From: CAINVV01 sp963663005
GTDB lineage: Bacteria; Bacteroidota; Bacteroidia; Bacteroidales; Prolixibacteraceae
Length of the DNA: 64,000 nucleotides
Reading direction: 5' to 3'
Assembly: GCA_963663005.2 (NCBI GenBank)
Contig: CAXXHH010000010.1
Span: 372,001-436,000 of the forward strand
Both the position numbers and the translations under genes were made by a program. The notes beneath the pieces are model-generated. The model was not told where the DNA came from. It was given only the letters and a program-made list of their open reading frames with translations, and ran no database searches. Positions 8,096-16,674 of this stretch are shown here, in pieces (the first letter of the stretch is position 1; every line of letters starts with the position of its first letter).

Positions 8096-9334
8096 ATGAA
8101 TATCAAAACCCGGCTAACCATCATGAACTTTATGCAATTTTTTGTATGGGGGGCATGGCTTCTTACAATCGGTGCATACTGGTTCCAAACCAAACATTGG
8201 TCAGGTACAGAATTTGGCGCAATTTTCTCCACAATGGGAATTGCTTCCCTTTTTATGCCCGCGATTGCCGGAATTGTTGCTGATAGATGGGTGAATGCAG
8301 AAAAACTTTACGGAATTTTTCATCTCTGCGCCGCCGTGGTGCTCTTTATGGTGCCGAGAGTCAATGATCCATCGACGATGTTTTGGATCATGCTGATTAA
8401 CATGATATTCTATATGCCAACCATTGCACTCTCTATCACGGTTGGATATTCGACGCTGAAAAGTAAAGGATATGACATTGTAACCGATTATCCGCCTATC
8501 CGGGTTTGGGGCACGATTGGATTTATTGTAGCATTGTGGACCGTCAGTCTGCTACACCTCGAAGTTACAGCCGGACAATTTTACGTTGCCTCAGGAGCCT
8601 CGCTATTCCTGGGACTCTACTCCTTTACACTGCCAAAGTGCCCTCCACTAGGAAAAACACAGCATAATTCATGGGTCAGCGCCCTTGGACTGGATGCGTT
8701 CAAGCTCTTTAAAAACTCCAGAATGGCAATCTTTTTCATTTTTGCCATGTTATTGGGAGCCGCGCTGCAATTGACTAACGCCTATGGCGATACTTTCCTG
8801 CACGATTTTGCCAATTTCCCACAGTTTAAAGAGCTGATTGCGGTTAAATATCCGGCTATTATTATGTCGATTTCCCAAATCTCGGAGACACTGTTTATCC
8901 TTACCATTCCATTCTTTCTGAAAAAATTTGGCATTAAAAGGGTCATGCTCTTCAGTATGTTTGCGTGGGTTTTGCGGTTTGGACTCTTCGCCTTTGGTAA
9001 TCCGGCTGAAGGTCTCTGGATGATTATAGCCTCTTGCGTCATCTATGGAATGGCATTTGATTTCTTCAATATCTCCGGATCACTATACGTTGAATCGCAG
9101 AGCGAACCCGGCATCAGGGCAAGTGCTCAGGGCCTTTTCATGGTAATGACCAATGGTTTCGGCGCTTTCCTGGGAAGTCGCGTAAGCGGAATCGTCATTG
9201 ACAAATTCTTTACAGTCGGTGAAACCAAAGATTGGCACAACATTTGGCTGGTTTTTGCAGCATACGCCTTGGTTCTCGCGGTGGTCTTTCCATTTTTATT
9301 CAAATACAAGCACGAAACTAACAAAGGTACTTAG
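8096..9334 (+). CDS. MFS nucleoside:H+ symporter (NupG/XapB-like)
   Basis: A 412-aa inner-membrane protein with about 12 hydrophobic segments. The N-terminus, with FFVWGAWLLTIGAYW and the loop GIVADRWVNAEKL, matches the nucleoside/proton symporter family. The segment DYPPIRVWGTIGFI and the late loop SQSEPGIRASAQGLF are also typical of it. It would import nucleosides across the cytoplasmic membrane. It has its own 175-bp upstream gap after a terminator, so it is probably transcribed separately from the vor genes. No nucleoside-catabolic gene is adjacent. Confidence 0.87.
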   Translation: MNIKTRLTIMNFMQFFVWGAWLLTIGAYWFQTKHWSGTEFGAIFSTMGIASLFMPAIAGIVADRWVNAEKLYGIFHLCAAVVLFMVPRVNDPSTMFWIMLINMIFYMPTIALSITVGYSTLKSKGYDIVTDYPPIRVWGTIGFIVALWTVSLLHLEVTAGQFYVASGASLFLGLYSFTLPKCPPLGKTQHNSWVSALGLDAFKLFKNSRMAIFFIFAMLLGAALQLTNAYGDTFLHDFANFPQFKELIAVKYPAIIMSISQISETLFILTIPFFLKKFGIKRVMLFSMFAWVLRFGLFAFGNPAEGLWMIIASCVIYGMAFDFFNISGSLYVESQSEPGIRASAQGLFMVMTNGFGAFLGSRVSGIVIDKFFTVGETKDWHNIWLVFAAYALVLAVVFPFLFKYKHETNKGT

Positions 9335-9343
9335 AATACTTAG

Positions 9344-9402
9344 AGTTTGGAGTACTTAAAGTGTTGGACTCCAAGTTTTAAGTACTTTAAGTACTCCAAA
9401 CT
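9344..9402. repeat. Intergenic inverted repeat, 19-bp perfect arms
   Basis: The arms 9344-9362 and 9384-9402 are exact reverse complements, and the 21-nt loop itself contains the small palindrome TTGGACTCCAA. The region is made of iterations of AGTACTT(A)AAGT. It lies between the transporter stop and the acyl-CoA synthetase start, without a U-run. Confidence 0.85.
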
Positions 9403-9415
9403 TTAAGTACTTTCT

Positions 9416-11503
9416 ATGTTGAACAGACAACTCTTGTCCCCAAAAAGCATCGCCGTCATCGGTGCCTCAAATAATATAACGAAGCCAGGTGGGAAGATCC
9501 TGAAAAATCTGCTTGAACACGAATTCAAAGGAAATCTGTTTGCGGTTAACCCTTCCAATGAAAACATCCAGGGAGTAAAAACATTTGCTTCCGTCGATGA
9601 TCTTCCGGACGTGGAACTTGCTATTTTGGCAATACCTGCGAAATTCTGCGCCGGAGCAGTATCGGTTTTGACGAGAGAAAAAAACACTAAAGCCTTCATA
9701 ATTATCTCCGGGGGGTTCAGTGAAATGGGAAGTGAAGGCGCATTACTGGAAAAAAAACTGGTGGATCTCATCGACCAGTCCGGCGGCTGCCTCATCGGTC
9801 CGAACTGTATCGGAATGCTCACACACGACTACGCCGGCGTATTTACGGAGCCGATACCAAGACTCGAACCTTCGGGTGTGGATTTTGTTTCGGGGTCAGG
9901 TGCAACAGCCGTTTTTATCATGGAATCGGCAATTCCCAAAGGACTGACTTTCTCCAGGGTAATATCTGTTGGAAACTCTGCACAATTGGGTGTGGAGGAG
10001 GTTTTGGAATATTGGGATCTGAATTCCGAAAAGGAGCCGGAAGCACGGGTAAAGCTACTCTATATTGAGGCCATCCATAATCCGGACAAATTTCTAATCC
10101 ATGCATCTTCCCTGGTACGAAAAGGATTTAGACTCGCTGCTATTAAAGCTGGAAGCTCCAAGGCAGGCAGTCGGGCAGCCTCTTCACATACCGGAGCCAT
10201 GGCCAGTTCAGACGCCGCTGTGGAGGCGTTGTTCCGCAAAGCCGGAATTGTAAGGTGTTATGGTCGGGAAGAGCTGACCACCGTGGCCTGTGTGCTAATG
10301 TCAAAGCAGATGAAAGGCAAAAACATGGCCATCATCACCCATGCAGGGGGGCCGGCCGTAATGCTTACGGATGCCCTGGAATCTGGTGGCGTCAATATTC
10401 CCAAAATACCCGATTCTCCCGCTAAAGAAAAACTTAAGGAAAGGCTCTTTGCCGGATCATCCATTGAAAATCCAATCGATTTTCTGGCTACCGGAACTGC
10501 TGAACAGCTTGATCTCATAATAGATACAGTCGAAAACGAGATGGACGACATCGATGGTATGGCCGTGATTTTTGGCAGTCCGGGATTAACTTCCGTCAAA
10601 GATGTTTACCAGGTGCTCGACCGGAAGATGAAGCAGTGCAAGAAACCCATCTACCCTATTCTTCCTTCCGTGATGAATGTAAAAAAGGATCTGGCCTATT
10701 TTCTTTCGCATGGCAATGTGAATTTTCCTGACGAGGTACTGCTTGGGAAGGCGCTCACCAAAGTGAAACTGACGCCAAAACCTTCCGGGAAGGAGATAAA
10801 TCTGGATGGGGTGAATGTTGAGCGCATTCGGGAAATTATTGACAATTGTCCAAATGGATATTTAGCGCCCGATAAAATCGAACAACTGCTTGCAGCGGCC
10901 TCTATACCGTTTGTAAAGGAGATAGTCGCAAAAACAGAGGCTGAGGCCATCCAGGCAGCCATCAAAATTGGATTTCCGTTGGTGATGAAAGTGGTTGGGC
11001 CATTGCATAAGACGGATGTCGGCGGTGTGACCCTGAATGTGAGATCATCGGATATGGTAAGTCTGGAGTTCGACAGGATGATGCAGATTAAGGAGACAAC
11101 CGCCGTCGTGTTGGCAGAGCAGGCCAAAGGAATTGAGCTTTTTATCGGTGCCAGCTACGAACCAACCTTTGGCCATGTTATCATGTGCGGTATTGGCGGA
11201 ATTTTCGTTGAAGTGCTGAAAGATATAACGTCCGGACTTGCACCATTAACAATTGATGAGGCAAATTCAATGATCCGGAATCTGAAGGCTTATCCGATCA
11301 TCAAAGGTTTTAGGGGGAAATCAGGCGTTAGCCGAAAAAAATTCGCCGAAATTATTGTCAGGCTTTCGTCAATGCTGCGATTCGCCACGGAGATTAAGGA
11401 AATGGACCTCAATCCTTTGATGGGAAATGGCGACAGAATCGTTGCAGTAGATGCGCGAATACGGATTGAACGGTCCCCGAAACCCGAAACAGGTGAGGCG
11501 TAA
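9416..11503 (+). CDS. Acyl-CoA synthetase (ADP-forming), fused alpha-beta chains
   Basis: A 695-aa cytoplasmic enzyme of the succinyl-CoA synthetase superfamily: acyl-CoA + ADP + phosphate to acid + CoA + ATP. Domain order: CoA-binding Rossmann domain (about 5-130, starting SIAVIGASNN), ligase-CoA domains with the catalytic histidine in SSHTGA (His258), then a C-terminal ATP-grasp domain (about 480-690, with KVVGPLHKTDVGGV and LNPLMGNGDRIVAVDARI). It fits as the energy-conserving step after the 2-oxoacid oxidoreductase upstream. The long hydrophobic-acid range of such enzymes includes acetate, branched-chain and aryl acids, so the substrate is open. Confidence 0.92.
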   Translation: MLNRQLLSPKSIAVIGASNNITKPGGKILKNLLEHEFKGNLFAVNPSNENIQGVKTFASVDDLPDVELAILAIPAKFCAGAVSVLTREKNTKAFIIISGGFSEMGSEGALLEKKLVDLIDQSGGCLIGPNCIGMLTHDYAGVFTEPIPRLEPSGVDFVSGSGATAVFIMESAIPKGLTFSRVISVGNSAQLGVEEVLEYWDLNSEKEPEARVKLLYIEAIHNPDKFLIHASSLVRKGFRLAAIKAGSSKAGSRAASSHTGAMASSDAAVEALFRKAGIVRCYGREELTTVACVLMSKQMKGKNMAIITHAGGPAVMLTDALESGGVNIPKIPDSPAKEKLKERLFAGSSIENPIDFLATGTAEQLDLIIDTVENEMDDIDGMAVIFGSPGLTSVKDVYQVLDRKMKQCKKPIYPILPSVMNVKKDLAYFLSHGNVNFPDEVLLGKALTKVKLTPKPSGKEINLDGVNVERIREIIDNCPNGYLAPDKIEQLLAAASIPFVKEIVAKTEAEAIQAAIKIGFPLVMKVVGPLHKTDVGGVTLNVRSSDMVSLEFDRMMQIKETTAVVLAEQAKGIELFIGASYEPTFGHVIMCGIGGIFVEVLKDITSGLAPLTIDEANSMIRNLKAYPIIKGFRGKSGVSRKKFAEIIVRLSSMLRFATEIKEMDLNPLMGNGDRIVAVDARIRIERSPKPETGEA

Positions 11504-11504
11504 A

Positions 11505-11620
11505 AGCGGAGACTGGGAGACTTTTGGACTTAGGGACTAAGAGACTGCGGGATTGAGAGACCCCGGGACTGGAGGATTCCGGTCCCTGAGCCAGTCGAAG
11601 GGCACATTTCCAAATTTGCA
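11505..11620. repeat. Intergenic tract of iterated GAGACT/GGGACT words with a REP-like unit
   Basis: This spacer between two convergent genes is made of short near-repeats such as GGAGACT, GGGACTAAGAGACT and CCCGGGACTGG. It ends in the unit TCCCTGAGCCAGTCGAAGGG at 11583-11602, a form of the widespread bacterial repeat CCCTGAGC..GTCGAAGGG. A related copy is at 16638-16658. Confidence 0.7.
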
Positions 11621-11626
11621 CATTTT

Positions 11627-13429
11627 TTACACTTCTGTTTCCCTGTTCGTATAGAATCTGTTCAGCAGGCTCAAATCATTGACTTCCTTAGAGAGTGATT
11701 CGATTGTTGATTTTGGGATGTCGAAAATGTCAAGTACGATCATGCCGTCCACGCAATTATTGAATTTTGGATCGACATTGAACGCGATAATCTTAGCGTT
11801 CAGTCCAAGATATTTCTTCAAAAGAACCGGCAATCCGGTGTTATGCTGATCCACATCTCCGATAAATTTATCCAGCGAGTTTAGCTGTGGCGTAAGGTGC
11901 ATCATGGCTTCATCCAAATGAAGGTCATTCGTTTTTACCTTGAAACGTTTTCGGGGTTTCACCAGGGATGCCTTGTGATAATCATAGTAATTCGCCATTA
12001 TATGACGAATTATCAGCTCTTTCGATTTCTCGGAATAGGTGTTACTTATGCTTACCGGTCCGATGAGATACCGATATTCCGGATTCTTAAGTAAAAAATA
12101 GAGGATTCCTTTCCAAAGGAGAAAAAGTGGCAACGGCTTTCGCTGATAATCTTTGACAATAAAAGAGCGACCCAGTTCGAGCGACTGTTGCAGCGTATTT
12201 TTAAAGCCCTTTCTCATTTTAAACAAACTGTGGGTATAAAATCCCTGAACACCGAACTGATCAATAATTTCAGCGCCCATCCCGATCCGATATCCTCCAA
12301 CAATCTTCTTTTCTTCTGTATCCCAAATAATTAACTGATGGTAATATAGATCAAACTCATCAAAATCAGTCGCGCGATTGGTGCCCTCCCCAACTTCCCG
12401 AAAGGTAATTTCCCTCAGTCGTCCGAGCTCATTCAAAATAACCGGAATCTGTTTCGTCGGAGCACAGTACACCTCAAAATTTTTAACATTGAAAAGAAAG
12501 AAATCCCGTTTGAGTAATGCTATCTCCTTATCAATCAAATGCTGGGGCTGCGGAGCAATAATCTCCTCAGGAAGAGGCTCGCTCTTCAGCGAATAATTGA
12601 AAAAGCGCTTTACTTCGAAACCGGAATCCAAACAATAGGTCTTGGATCGAAGATACCGGCCGAACTGATGAATATCCGAGAATTTCTCCTGGTCTTTCAC
12701 GGAGATGGGATTACCAATCCGAACCTTGATCGTCTTATTTCGCTTGTTCATCAGCTCAGAAGGAAGCTTTGCCGTTCGCAGAGATGGATGTATTCTGCCC
12801 AACAGATGGAAAAGCCGGCTATTCGTTCCATGGAAATAGATCGGAACGATCGGAACCCTGTTTTTCTTTATAAACCGGAGGGCGGAAACCAACCATTCCC
12901 TGTCCGTAATCAGCGAAGTGGTATAGTTAGTAGATACTTCCCCCGCCGGAAAAAGGCTGAGAACTCCTCCATTATGCAGGTGGTCGATGGCAGTCTTTAA
13001 TCCGGCAATACTCGATCCGGCTTCCGGCATATTTTCAAACGGATTTACGGCCAGGAAAAAATCGGAAATCGGCTCAACTTTTTTAAGCAGGAAATTGGCT
13101 ATAACCTTATGATCGCCTCGCACGAGAGAGAGCAGTTTTATCAACAAAATTCCGTCGATACCTCCGAAAGGATGGTTGGATACGGTGATAAAACTTCCAT
13201 CTGCAGGCAATTTTTTGAGATCATTCTCATCAAATTCGAGGGTAATATTCAAGTATTTGATGATTGCATCAATAGACTCGATCCCATGCTTTTGGCTTAC
13301 ATTTTCATATAAATCATTGATTTTATGAAAGCTTAGCAAGTGCATTAATATTTTAGCGAAATATTCACCTCCCAAGTATTGTATAAAAGGACTAGCCTTG
13401 ATTAAATCTTGTGGTTTAACAAGCTTCAT
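11627..13429 (-). CDS. Bifunctional acyltransferase, OlsF-like (PlsC + GNAT/hemolysin domain)
   Basis: A 600-aa protein with two lipid-acyltransferase domains. The N-terminal PlsC-like domain has the acyltransferase motif NHPFGGID (HxxxxD, about residues 80-87) and a later FPAGEVS block. The C-terminal part (about 320-600) is an acyl-ACP-dependent N-acyltransferase of the OlsB/hemolysin family, with GGYRIGMG, LELGRSFI and LFLLWKGI. The same order, O-acyltransferase then N-acyltransferase, is known in OlsF, which makes ornithine lipids; in Bacteroides the two steps for glycine lipids are encoded by the separate genes glsB and glsA. ATG 13429 is chosen over 13489 because the extension is not conserved-looking. 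It probably makes an amino-acid lipid of the membrane; the head group is unknown. Confidence 0.75.
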   Translation of the reverse strand: MKLVKPQDLIKASPFIQYLGGEYFAKILMHLLSFHKINDLYENVSQKHGIESIDAIIKYLNITLEFDENDLKKLPADGSFITVSNHPFGGIDGILLIKLLSLVRGDHKVIANFLLKKVEPISDFFLAVNPFENMPEAGSSIAGLKTAIDHLHNGGVLSLFPAGEVSTNYTTSLITDREWLVSALRFIKKNRVPIVPIYFHGTNSRLFHLLGRIHPSLRTAKLPSELMNKRNKTIKVRIGNPISVKDQEKFSDIHQFGRYLRSKTYCLDSGFEVKRFFNYSLKSEPLPEEIIAPQPQHLIDKEIALLKRDFFLFNVKNFEVYCAPTKQIPVILNELGRLREITFREVGEGTNRATDFDEFDLYYHQLIIWDTEEKKIVGGYRIGMGAEIIDQFGVQGFYTHSLFKMRKGFKNTLQQSLELGRSFIVKDYQRKPLPLFLLWKGILYFLLKNPEYRYLIGPVSISNTYSEKSKELIIRHIMANYYDYHKASLVKPRKRFKVKTNDLHLDEAMMHLTPQLNSLDKFIGDVDQHNTGLPVLLKKYLGLNAKIIAFNVDPKFNNCVDGMIVLDIFDIPKSTIESLSKEVNDLSLLNRFYTNRETEV

Positions 13430-13654
13430 TGTTCGATAGTTTGGTATTTGAGCACAATATCTTACCAGGAAGTTACGCAATACAAGCATGTAATCAACTC
13501 CTTAGCACTGGTAAAAATTTCCGACCTGATCTCTCCAAATATATGGAATTGGCGTCATACTTTCATTCTGCTCCTGACTTTTACTCTGTCATTTTTTTAT
13601 TCCATTGCGTAATAATTTTTGCATTAGGGCTTTATAGACCTAAATGATGTAATT

Positions 13655-15511
13655 TTGCAGCAAATAGATTCGATCTTGAGTGCATACGGAATAAATGATT
13701 GGCTACCGACGACCATCAAGGAAGTTCGGGCAAGAGGCTGGGAAGAACTGGATGTAGTTTTGTTCTCGGGGGATGCTTATGTTGATCACCCTTCATTTGG
13801 CGCCGCTGTGATTGGCCGCATTCTTGAACGTGAAGGACTGAAGGTTGCCATCGTGCCTCAGCCCAACTGGCAGGATGATTTGCGCGATTTCAAAAAGATG
13901 GGAATACCTCGCCTCTTCTTTGCAATCACGGCTGGATGTATGGATTCAATGGTTAACCACTACACTGCCAATAAACGTAAAAGGTCGAACGACGCCTATA
14001 CTCCCGGCGATCGTGCGGGTGCACGTCCCGACTATGCCACGGTTGTTTATTCCAATATCATCAAAAAATTATATCCTGACGTGCCTCTGATTATTGGTGG
14101 AATTGAGGCATCACTCAGAAGAGTAACCCATTATGATTATTGGTCCGACAAGCTAAAGCCGAGTATATTAATTGACAGTCAGGCGGATCTGCTTTTTTAC
14201 GGCATGGGTGAAAAATCGCTGATCCGGTTTGTACAGCAGCTTCGTGAAGGAAAAGAGACGAAAGAGCTGACAGCTATCCCGCAAACGGCGTTCGTGGTAA
14301 ATAAAGGGCAACCGTACCACTCAGATTTATCCTGGAAAGAATTTGATTTATTCAGTCATGAGTCATGCCAGTCCGAAAAAATCAATTATGCCAAAAATTT
14401 CAAGACAGTAGAAGAGGAATCGAATCGGCTGGAACCGGATACTAAACTCGTACAGGCAAACGCTGATAAGCTGGTCGTGATCAATCCGGCCTGGCCACCC
14501 CTGACAACCTCAGAAGCAGATCATTTTAGCGACCTGCCATATACGAGACTCCCACATCCGAAATACAACGGGAAAGGTGCTATTCCCGCATACGAGATGA
14601 TCCGGCATTCTATCAATATTCACAGGGGTTGCTTCGGAGGATGCGGATTCTGCACTATTTCAGCGCATCAGGGGAAATTCATAGCGTCCCGTTCCGAAGA
14701 ATCGGTGATCCAAGAAGCAAAAAAGGTGGCGGACATGCCTGATTTCAAAGGGTATATTTCGGATGTCGGCGGACCATCAGCCAACATGTACAAAATGGCC
14801 GGAAAAGATCTTTCCATCTGCCTGCTGTGCAAAAGGCCATCCTGTATATACCCCGCGGTATGCAAAAATCTCAACACAGATCACCGTCCGATGAGCCGTC
14901 TGTATAACCATGTAGCCGGGTTACCCGGAGTTAAAAAGGCATTTATCGGAAGCGGAATCCGGTACGATCTGATTTTCAACCGTGTTGAAAACGAAGAAAT
15001 AAATAAAGGCAATCTTGCCTATTTGGATCAGGTCATTGAAAAGCATGTCTCCGGACGGTTGAAAGTTGCCCCGGAACATACTGCAGATCAAGTGCTTTCT
15101 ATCATGCGCAAGCCCTCATTTTCGCAATTCGTTCAACTAAGGAATTTCTTCGATAAAACGAATGAAAAGTACGGTTTGAAGCAACAATTGATTCCGTATT
15201 TTATTTCCAGTCACCCAGGCAGTGACCTTGAAGCAATGGCCGATCTGGCAGCAAAAACGAAAGAACTCAATTTCAAACTGGAGCAGATACAGGACTTTAC
15301 CCCCACTCCAATGACACTTGCTACTGTAATCTATTATTCTGGTTATCATCCATATACCCTGGAAAAAATCTATACTGCCAAAACTTCTGATCAAAAATTA
15401 GCCCAACGCAAATTCTTTTTCTGGTATAAAAATGAGTTCCGCAAAGAGTTGATAACTGAATTGCGTAGAATGAACCGACCCGACCTTGAAAAAATTCTTT
15501 TCCAGCGTTAA
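13655..15511 (+). CDS. ygiQ: YgiQ family radical SAM protein
   Basis: A 618-aa protein of the UPF0313/YgiQ family. The N-terminal block LFSGDAYVDHPSFG and the radical SAM cluster motif in HRGCFGGCGFC (CxxxCxxC) are clear, as are GGIEASLRR and the C-terminal QDFTPTPMT. A further Cys group (CLLCKRPSC) lies after the SAM core. Physiological role is not established for the family. No in-frame ATG fits the conserved N-terminus, so TTG 13655 is taken as the start. A TAATTTTG box overlaps this start codon (13650-13657), so either the true promoter is elsewhere or the start is uncertain. Confidence 0.88.
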   Translation: MQQIDSILSAYGINDWLPTTIKEVRARGWEELDVVLFSGDAYVDHPSFGAAVIGRILEREGLKVAIVPQPNWQDDLRDFKKMGIPRLFFAITAGCMDSMVNHYTANKRKRSNDAYTPGDRAGARPDYATVVYSNIIKKLYPDVPLIIGGIEASLRRVTHYDYWSDKLKPSILIDSQADLLFYGMGEKSLIRFVQQLREGKETKELTAIPQTAFVVNKGQPYHSDLSWKEFDLFSHESCQSEKINYAKNFKTVEEESNRLEPDTKLVQANADKLVVINPAWPPLTTSEADHFSDLPYTRLPHPKYNGKGAIPAYEMIRHSINIHRGCFGGCGFCTISAHQGKFIASRSEESVIQEAKKVADMPDFKGYISDVGGPSANMYKMAGKDLSICLLCKRPSCIYPAVCKNLNTDHRPMSRLYNHVAGLPGVKKAFIGSGIRYDLIFNRVENEEINKGNLAYLDQVIEKHVSGRLKVAPEHTADQVLSIMRKPSFSQFVQLRNFFDKTNEKYGLKQQLIPYFISSHPGSDLEAMADLAAKTKELNFKLEQIQDFTPTPMTLATVIYYSGYHPYTLEKIYTAKTSDQKLAQRKFFFWYKNEFRKELITELRRMNRPDLEKILFQR

Positions 15512-15572
15512 TTAATTAATTGGCATAGATCGGTTATTTGCCATCAATTTTAGCAATTATTATCCGTTTTGC

Positions 15573-15580
15573 TATCTTTG
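15573..15580 (+). promoter_or_regulatory. -7 box TATCTTTG upstream of yeeE
   Basis: It matches TAnnTTTG and lies 34 bp before ATG 15614. It overlaps the longer in-frame reading from 15569, so it supports 15614 as the true start. Confidence 0.55.
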
Positions 15581-15613
15581 AAATCTGTAACTAATCACTT
15601 CATCGAACAGCCA

Positions 15614-16618
15614 ATGATCACACTATTTTTGGGTTTTTTATTCGGAGCGCTGCTGCAAAGTGCCCGCTTAAATCGTTTTGATACCATCAGCGGAATGGCC
15701 ATGCTCCAGAATTTTAAGGTTGCCAAAGCCATTGCGTTGGCTATCGGTGTTGGCGTAATCTTGCTAAACCTGGAAATCGGTTTGGGTTTTGCCTCCTATC
15801 ATATTAAGCCCTTTTTGCTAGGTGGAATTATTCTCGGCGGACTGATCTTCGGCACCGGCATGGCGATCCTGGGTTATTGTCCGGGCACGGTAATGGTATC
15901 TGCGGGCGAAGGTTCTCTTGACGCGCTAATTGGAATTTTGGGCGGGTTAGCCGGCGGATTATTTTACACCGTGATTTTACCCTCCATTGGTGCCGTTCTG
16001 GGACCAAATATTGGAACTTTTTCCCTTTTTACGGCAATTGGTTCAATGCCGGCATTATTTTATACCCTGATGATTCTCTGCGGCGCAGCCTTTATAGCAA
16101 TGGCGTTCGGCGTTCAGAAATTCGATAAAAGTCCGGATAAGTCCTGGATCTTCGCCGGGATCGGGATTGCAATATTAAACACCTTCGTTTTTTATTATGC
16201 CGATCGGCCAATAGGCGCTTCCACCTTCTTTCCATATGTTGCGGATAATATTTTTGGAGCCGTGAATAATGATTATTTCAAACAGATTGGAAAATCCGGT
16301 AGCTGGGAAGTACTATTTCTTGCCGGCGGACTCCTTTCCGGCATCGTTATTTCACTGCTCAGAAAGGAATTCAAAATCAGAATGATTCATGATAATTGGG
16401 AGAAGCAGAAAGGAAATAACTTTGGAAAGCGTGCATTCTGGGCCTTTTTTGGAGGCTTTATTCTGATTTTCGGAGCAAGAATGGCCGGAGGCTGTACATC
16501 GGGTCATGTGATATCAGGAGGGATGCAACTGGCCGTTAGCAGCCTGGTTTTCGCAATTTTTGTCTTCGCCGGATTGCTCCTGACCGGAAAATACTTCTAT
16601 TCCAAAAAAGCGAACTGA
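15614..16618 (+). CDS. YeeE/YedE family sulfur-compound transporter
   Basis: A 334-aa inner-membrane protein with about nine to ten hydrophobic segments. The two conserved cysteine motifs of the YeeE fold are present: GYCPGTVMVSAGEG in the first half and GGCTSGHVISGG near the C-terminus. YeeE is known to import thiosulfate; relatives carry other reduced sulfur species. No TusA-like sulfur carrier gene accompanies it here, which is a usual partner. Start chosen from the -7 box at 15573. Confidence 0.88.
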   Translation: MITLFLGFLFGALLQSARLNRFDTISGMAMLQNFKVAKAIALAIGVGVILLNLEIGLGFASYHIKPFLLGGIILGGLIFGTGMAILGYCPGTVMVSAGEGSLDALIGILGGLAGGLFYTVILPSIGAVLGPNIGTFSLFTAIGSMPALFYTLMILCGAAFIAMAFGVQKFDKSPDKSWIFAGIGIAILNTFVFYYADRPIGASTFFPYVADNIFGAVNNDYFKQIGKSGSWEVLFLAGGLLSGIVISLLRKEFKIRMIHDNWEKQKGNNFGKRAFWAFFGGFILIFGARMAGGCTSGHVISGGMQLAVSSLVFAIFVFAGLLLTGKYFYSKKAN

Positions 16619-16637
16619 ATCTCTTTCAATAATTCGA

Positions 16638-16658
16638 TCCCTGAGCTCATCGAAGGGA
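16638..16658. repeat. REP-like unit
   Basis: TCCCTGAGCTCATCGAAGGGA, a second copy of the unit at 11583-11602, in the 56-bp spacer before rhaB. Confidence 0.65.
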
Positions 16659-16674
16659 ATATTTAATATTTATT

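Noticed and set aside
13650..13657. TAATTTTG as promoter of ygiQ
   Set aside because: It overlaps the presumed start codon and has no TTG at -33, so it cannot be the promoter unless the start is much later, which would cut conserved sequence.
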